NCBI GenBank assembly: GCA_023145975.1
Contig: JAGLCZ010000069.1
Span: forward strand, 1-6,678
Direction: 5' to 3'
Length of the DNA stretch: 6,678 nucleotides
Origin: Candidatus Hydrogenedentota bacterium
GTDB taxonomy: Bacteria > Hydrogenedentota > Hydrogenedentia > Hydrogenedentales > CAITNO01
Shown here: positions 5,264 to 6,678 of the stretch, one piece after another
How positions within the stretch are numbered: the stretch's first letter is position 1
Layout of the letters: every line of letters starts with the position of its first letter
The notes under the pieces: model-generated
Database searches by the model: none
What the model was told of the DNA's origin: nothing
Seen by the model: only the letters and a program-made list of their open reading frames with translations
Made by a program: the position numbers and the translations under genes

Positions 5264-6678
5264 TGCCAGCCAAGCAAGAAACAGATCGTTACGAAGGGGT
5301 AGAGAATCGTATCCAATGGTTGGGTATAGCACTGATGGCGGCAATGATAATTCTTTGTGTTCAGTTCTGGCGCTTGCAGGTTTTATCGCTGGATGAATTT
5401 TCAAAACTGGCAGATGAAAATCGGGTCTGGCAAAAAAGATTGGTTTCTGACCGGGGGATTATTCGTGACAGAAATGGTGAATTACTTGCCGATAATCGGG
5501 CAAGTGCGGACGTACTGATTGTGCCCGGGGAATGTCCTGATGAAATGTTGGATGCAGTATGTGATAAGTTGAAAAACTGGCTTGATGTTGATGCGGCTGC
5601 TCTACGCGATAAAATTAATGCCTATAAAAGCGCTCCTTTTACGCACATAGTGGTTAAGCGGGATGTTACAAAAGCGGATTGTGTACGTATAGAAGAAAAT
5701 CTATATGCTTTGCCGGGTGTGACCACAATCGTTCATCCCCAGCGACGATATCTTTACGGAGATACAGCGGGACAGATTCTTGGATATTTGGGGGAAATTA
5801 ACAGTGTAGAACTTGACCAATATGCCAACGGGGACTACAGCATGGGCGACCTGGTTGGTAAGGATGGGTTGGAACGGTATTATGAAGATTTACTACATGG
5901 TCAAGACGGCTATATGTTGGTTACGAAGTATGCTTCGGGACAACCGCAATTACGCACAGATCGTATGGGCCGTCCCTATATTGCACAGCGTGATACACGG
6001 GGGCATCTTCTTGATTTGGAAGCGCAGCCCACATTGCCGCGCCCCGGGATGCCCTTACAGCTTACGTTGGATATTGGATTACAGCAATATTGTGAAGAAA
6101 TGTTACGGGGGGAACAGGGTGCAATAGTCGTACTTGATGCGGATACTGGTGCTGTATTTACTATGGCAAGTGCTCCGGGCTATGACCCGGGGGTATTTGT
6201 AAATCGCGGCATGAATGAAGAACGTATGGAATTGCTTTCCGGCAAACAACCCAACCCGATGGCAAATCGTTGTTACCGCGAGTTGTATCCGCCGGGTTCT
6301 TTGTTTAAAATTCTGCTTGCTGCCGCTGCTCTTGAAGAACACGTGGCGGAACCGGATACGCATTTTTATTGCCCCGGTTATTTTCAGATTGATGGAAAAG
6401 GGAGAAGGTGGCATTGCTGGAGAAGAAGCGGGCATGGTTCCACAATGATAAAAGAAGCACTTGCCTATTCCTGTGATGTCTTTTTCTATAATCTTGGACT
6501 TAAATTGGGCGTGGATAAAATACATTCCTATGCCAATCGTATGGGACTGGGTGTACCCACCGGCATTGATTTGCCCCGTGAACACCCTGGATTAATTCCA
6601 AATCGTGAATGGAAGGCGGCATTGAATGCGGATAAACCGGTATGGGAACAACGCTGGTATCCCGGGGAAACCGTAAAT
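5263..6678 (+). CDS. mrdA: Penicillin-binding protein 2, elongasome transpeptidase (3' end outside window)
   Basis: PBP2 is the class B transpeptidase that crosslinks lateral-wall peptidoglycan, partnered by RodA. The reading frame stays open for 472 codons to the right edge; about 130-180 residues, including the KTG motif, are missing. A membrane anchor lies at about 17-35. The non-catalytic pedestal begins with RGIIRDRNGELLADN (64-78) and contains VGKDGLERYYEDLLHGQDG (198-216). The transpeptidase domain starts near 285. The SxxK motif is S346-L-F-K349 within YPPGSLFK, giving the acylated serine S346. The second motif is S403-C-D405, the SxD form usual in PBP2. The last residues, YPGETVN, are the start of the conserved stretch before KTG. 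C370, C385, H391 and C404 match the spacing of a PBP2 zinc site. ATG 5263 overlaps the mreD stop by one base; a partial Shine-Dalgarno, TGGAA, lies 7 nt upstream. Confidence 0.96.
   Translation, partial: MPAKQETDRYEGVENRIQWLGIALMAAMIILCVQFWRLQVLSLDEFSKLADENRVWQKRLVSDRGIIRDRNGELLADNRASADVLIVPGECPDEMLDAVCDKLKNWLDVDAAALRDKINAYKSAPFTHIVVKRDVTKADCVRIEENLYALPGVTTIVHPQRRYLYGDTAGQILGYLGEINSVELDQYANGDYSMGDLVGKDGLERYYEDLLHGQDGYMLVTKYASGQPQLRTDRMGRPYIAQRDTRGHLLDLEAQPTLPRPGMPLQLTLDIGLQQYCEEMLRGEQGAIVVLDADTGAVFTMASAPGYDPGVFVNRGMNEERMELLSGKQPNPMANRCYRELYPPGSLFKILLAAAALEEHVAEPDTHFYCPGYFQIDGKGRRWHCWRRSGHGSTMIKEALAYSCDVFFYNLGLKLGVDKIHSYANRMGLGVPTGIDLPREHPGLIPNREWKAALNADKPVWEQRWYPGETVN

Noticed and set aside
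6469..6477. Second active-site motif reads S-C-D rather than S-x-N
   Set aside because: PBP2 proteins commonly have Asp at this position (S-A-D in E. coli PBP2), so it does not suggest an inactive enzyme.
6103..6585. Minus-strand open frame of 160 codons opposite mrdA
   Set aside because: It is antisense to the PBP2 catalytic motifs and has no recognisable domain or operon partner.
1..6678. Mobile elements, CRISPR arrays, tRNA or rRNA genes
   Set aside because: I saw no transposase or integrase fragment, regularly spaced repeats, cloverleaf or rRNA-like sequence; base and codon use look uniform across the window.

Overview
The window is a cell-envelope locus of a Gram-negative bacterium with moderate GC. 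The main evidence is a complete mreB-mreC-mreD run followed by the start of mrdA (penicillin-binding protein 2), the core of the elongasome that builds the side wall of rod-shaped cells. Divergent to it lies an MsbA-type lipid-exporting ABC transporter followed by a putative lipoprotein, which fits a cell with an outer membrane. No gene here fixes the phylum. The general look of MreB and PBP2, plus a lipoprotein with a possible carboxypeptidase-regulatory-like fold, would suit the PVC group (Lentisphaerota, Kiritimatiellota, Verrucomicrobiota) or a deltaproteobacterium-like lineage, but this is a weak inference.

Layout. Minus strand, read from 2454 towards position 1: an MsbA-like exporter (2454-484), then a putative lipoprotein whose start overlaps the exporter's stop by 8 nt and which runs off the left edge (491-1). 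Plus strand: mreB (2703-3734), mreC (3774-4736), mreD (4733-5263) and mrdA (5263 to the right edge). mreC/mreD overlap by 4 nt (ATGA) and mreD/mrdA by 1 nt (TAATG), so mreCD-mrdA are probably translationally coupled. The gap of about 250 nt between the two divergent operons (2455-2702) holds back-to-back candidate sigma-70-type promoters, each with an extended -10 (TGnTATAAT on plus, TGnTATCAT on minus). It also holds a loose inverted repeat that touches both -10 elements.

How the genes work together. MreB filaments on the inner membrane, with MreC and MreD, position and activate PBP2, the transpeptidase that crosslinks new lateral-wall peptidoglycan. The partner glycosyltransferase RodA would be expected just beyond the right edge, which cannot be seen. 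The divergent exporter probably flips lipid A-core or another lipid across the inner membrane, so outer-membrane and wall growth genes share one control region.

This is largely an ordinary, well-known gene neighbourhood; I see no new biological system. The points most worth a second look are the predicted Cys-rich (C-C-H-C) zinc site in PBP2, the partial lipoprotein, the long periplasmic loop of the exporter and the symmetrical divergent promoter region.
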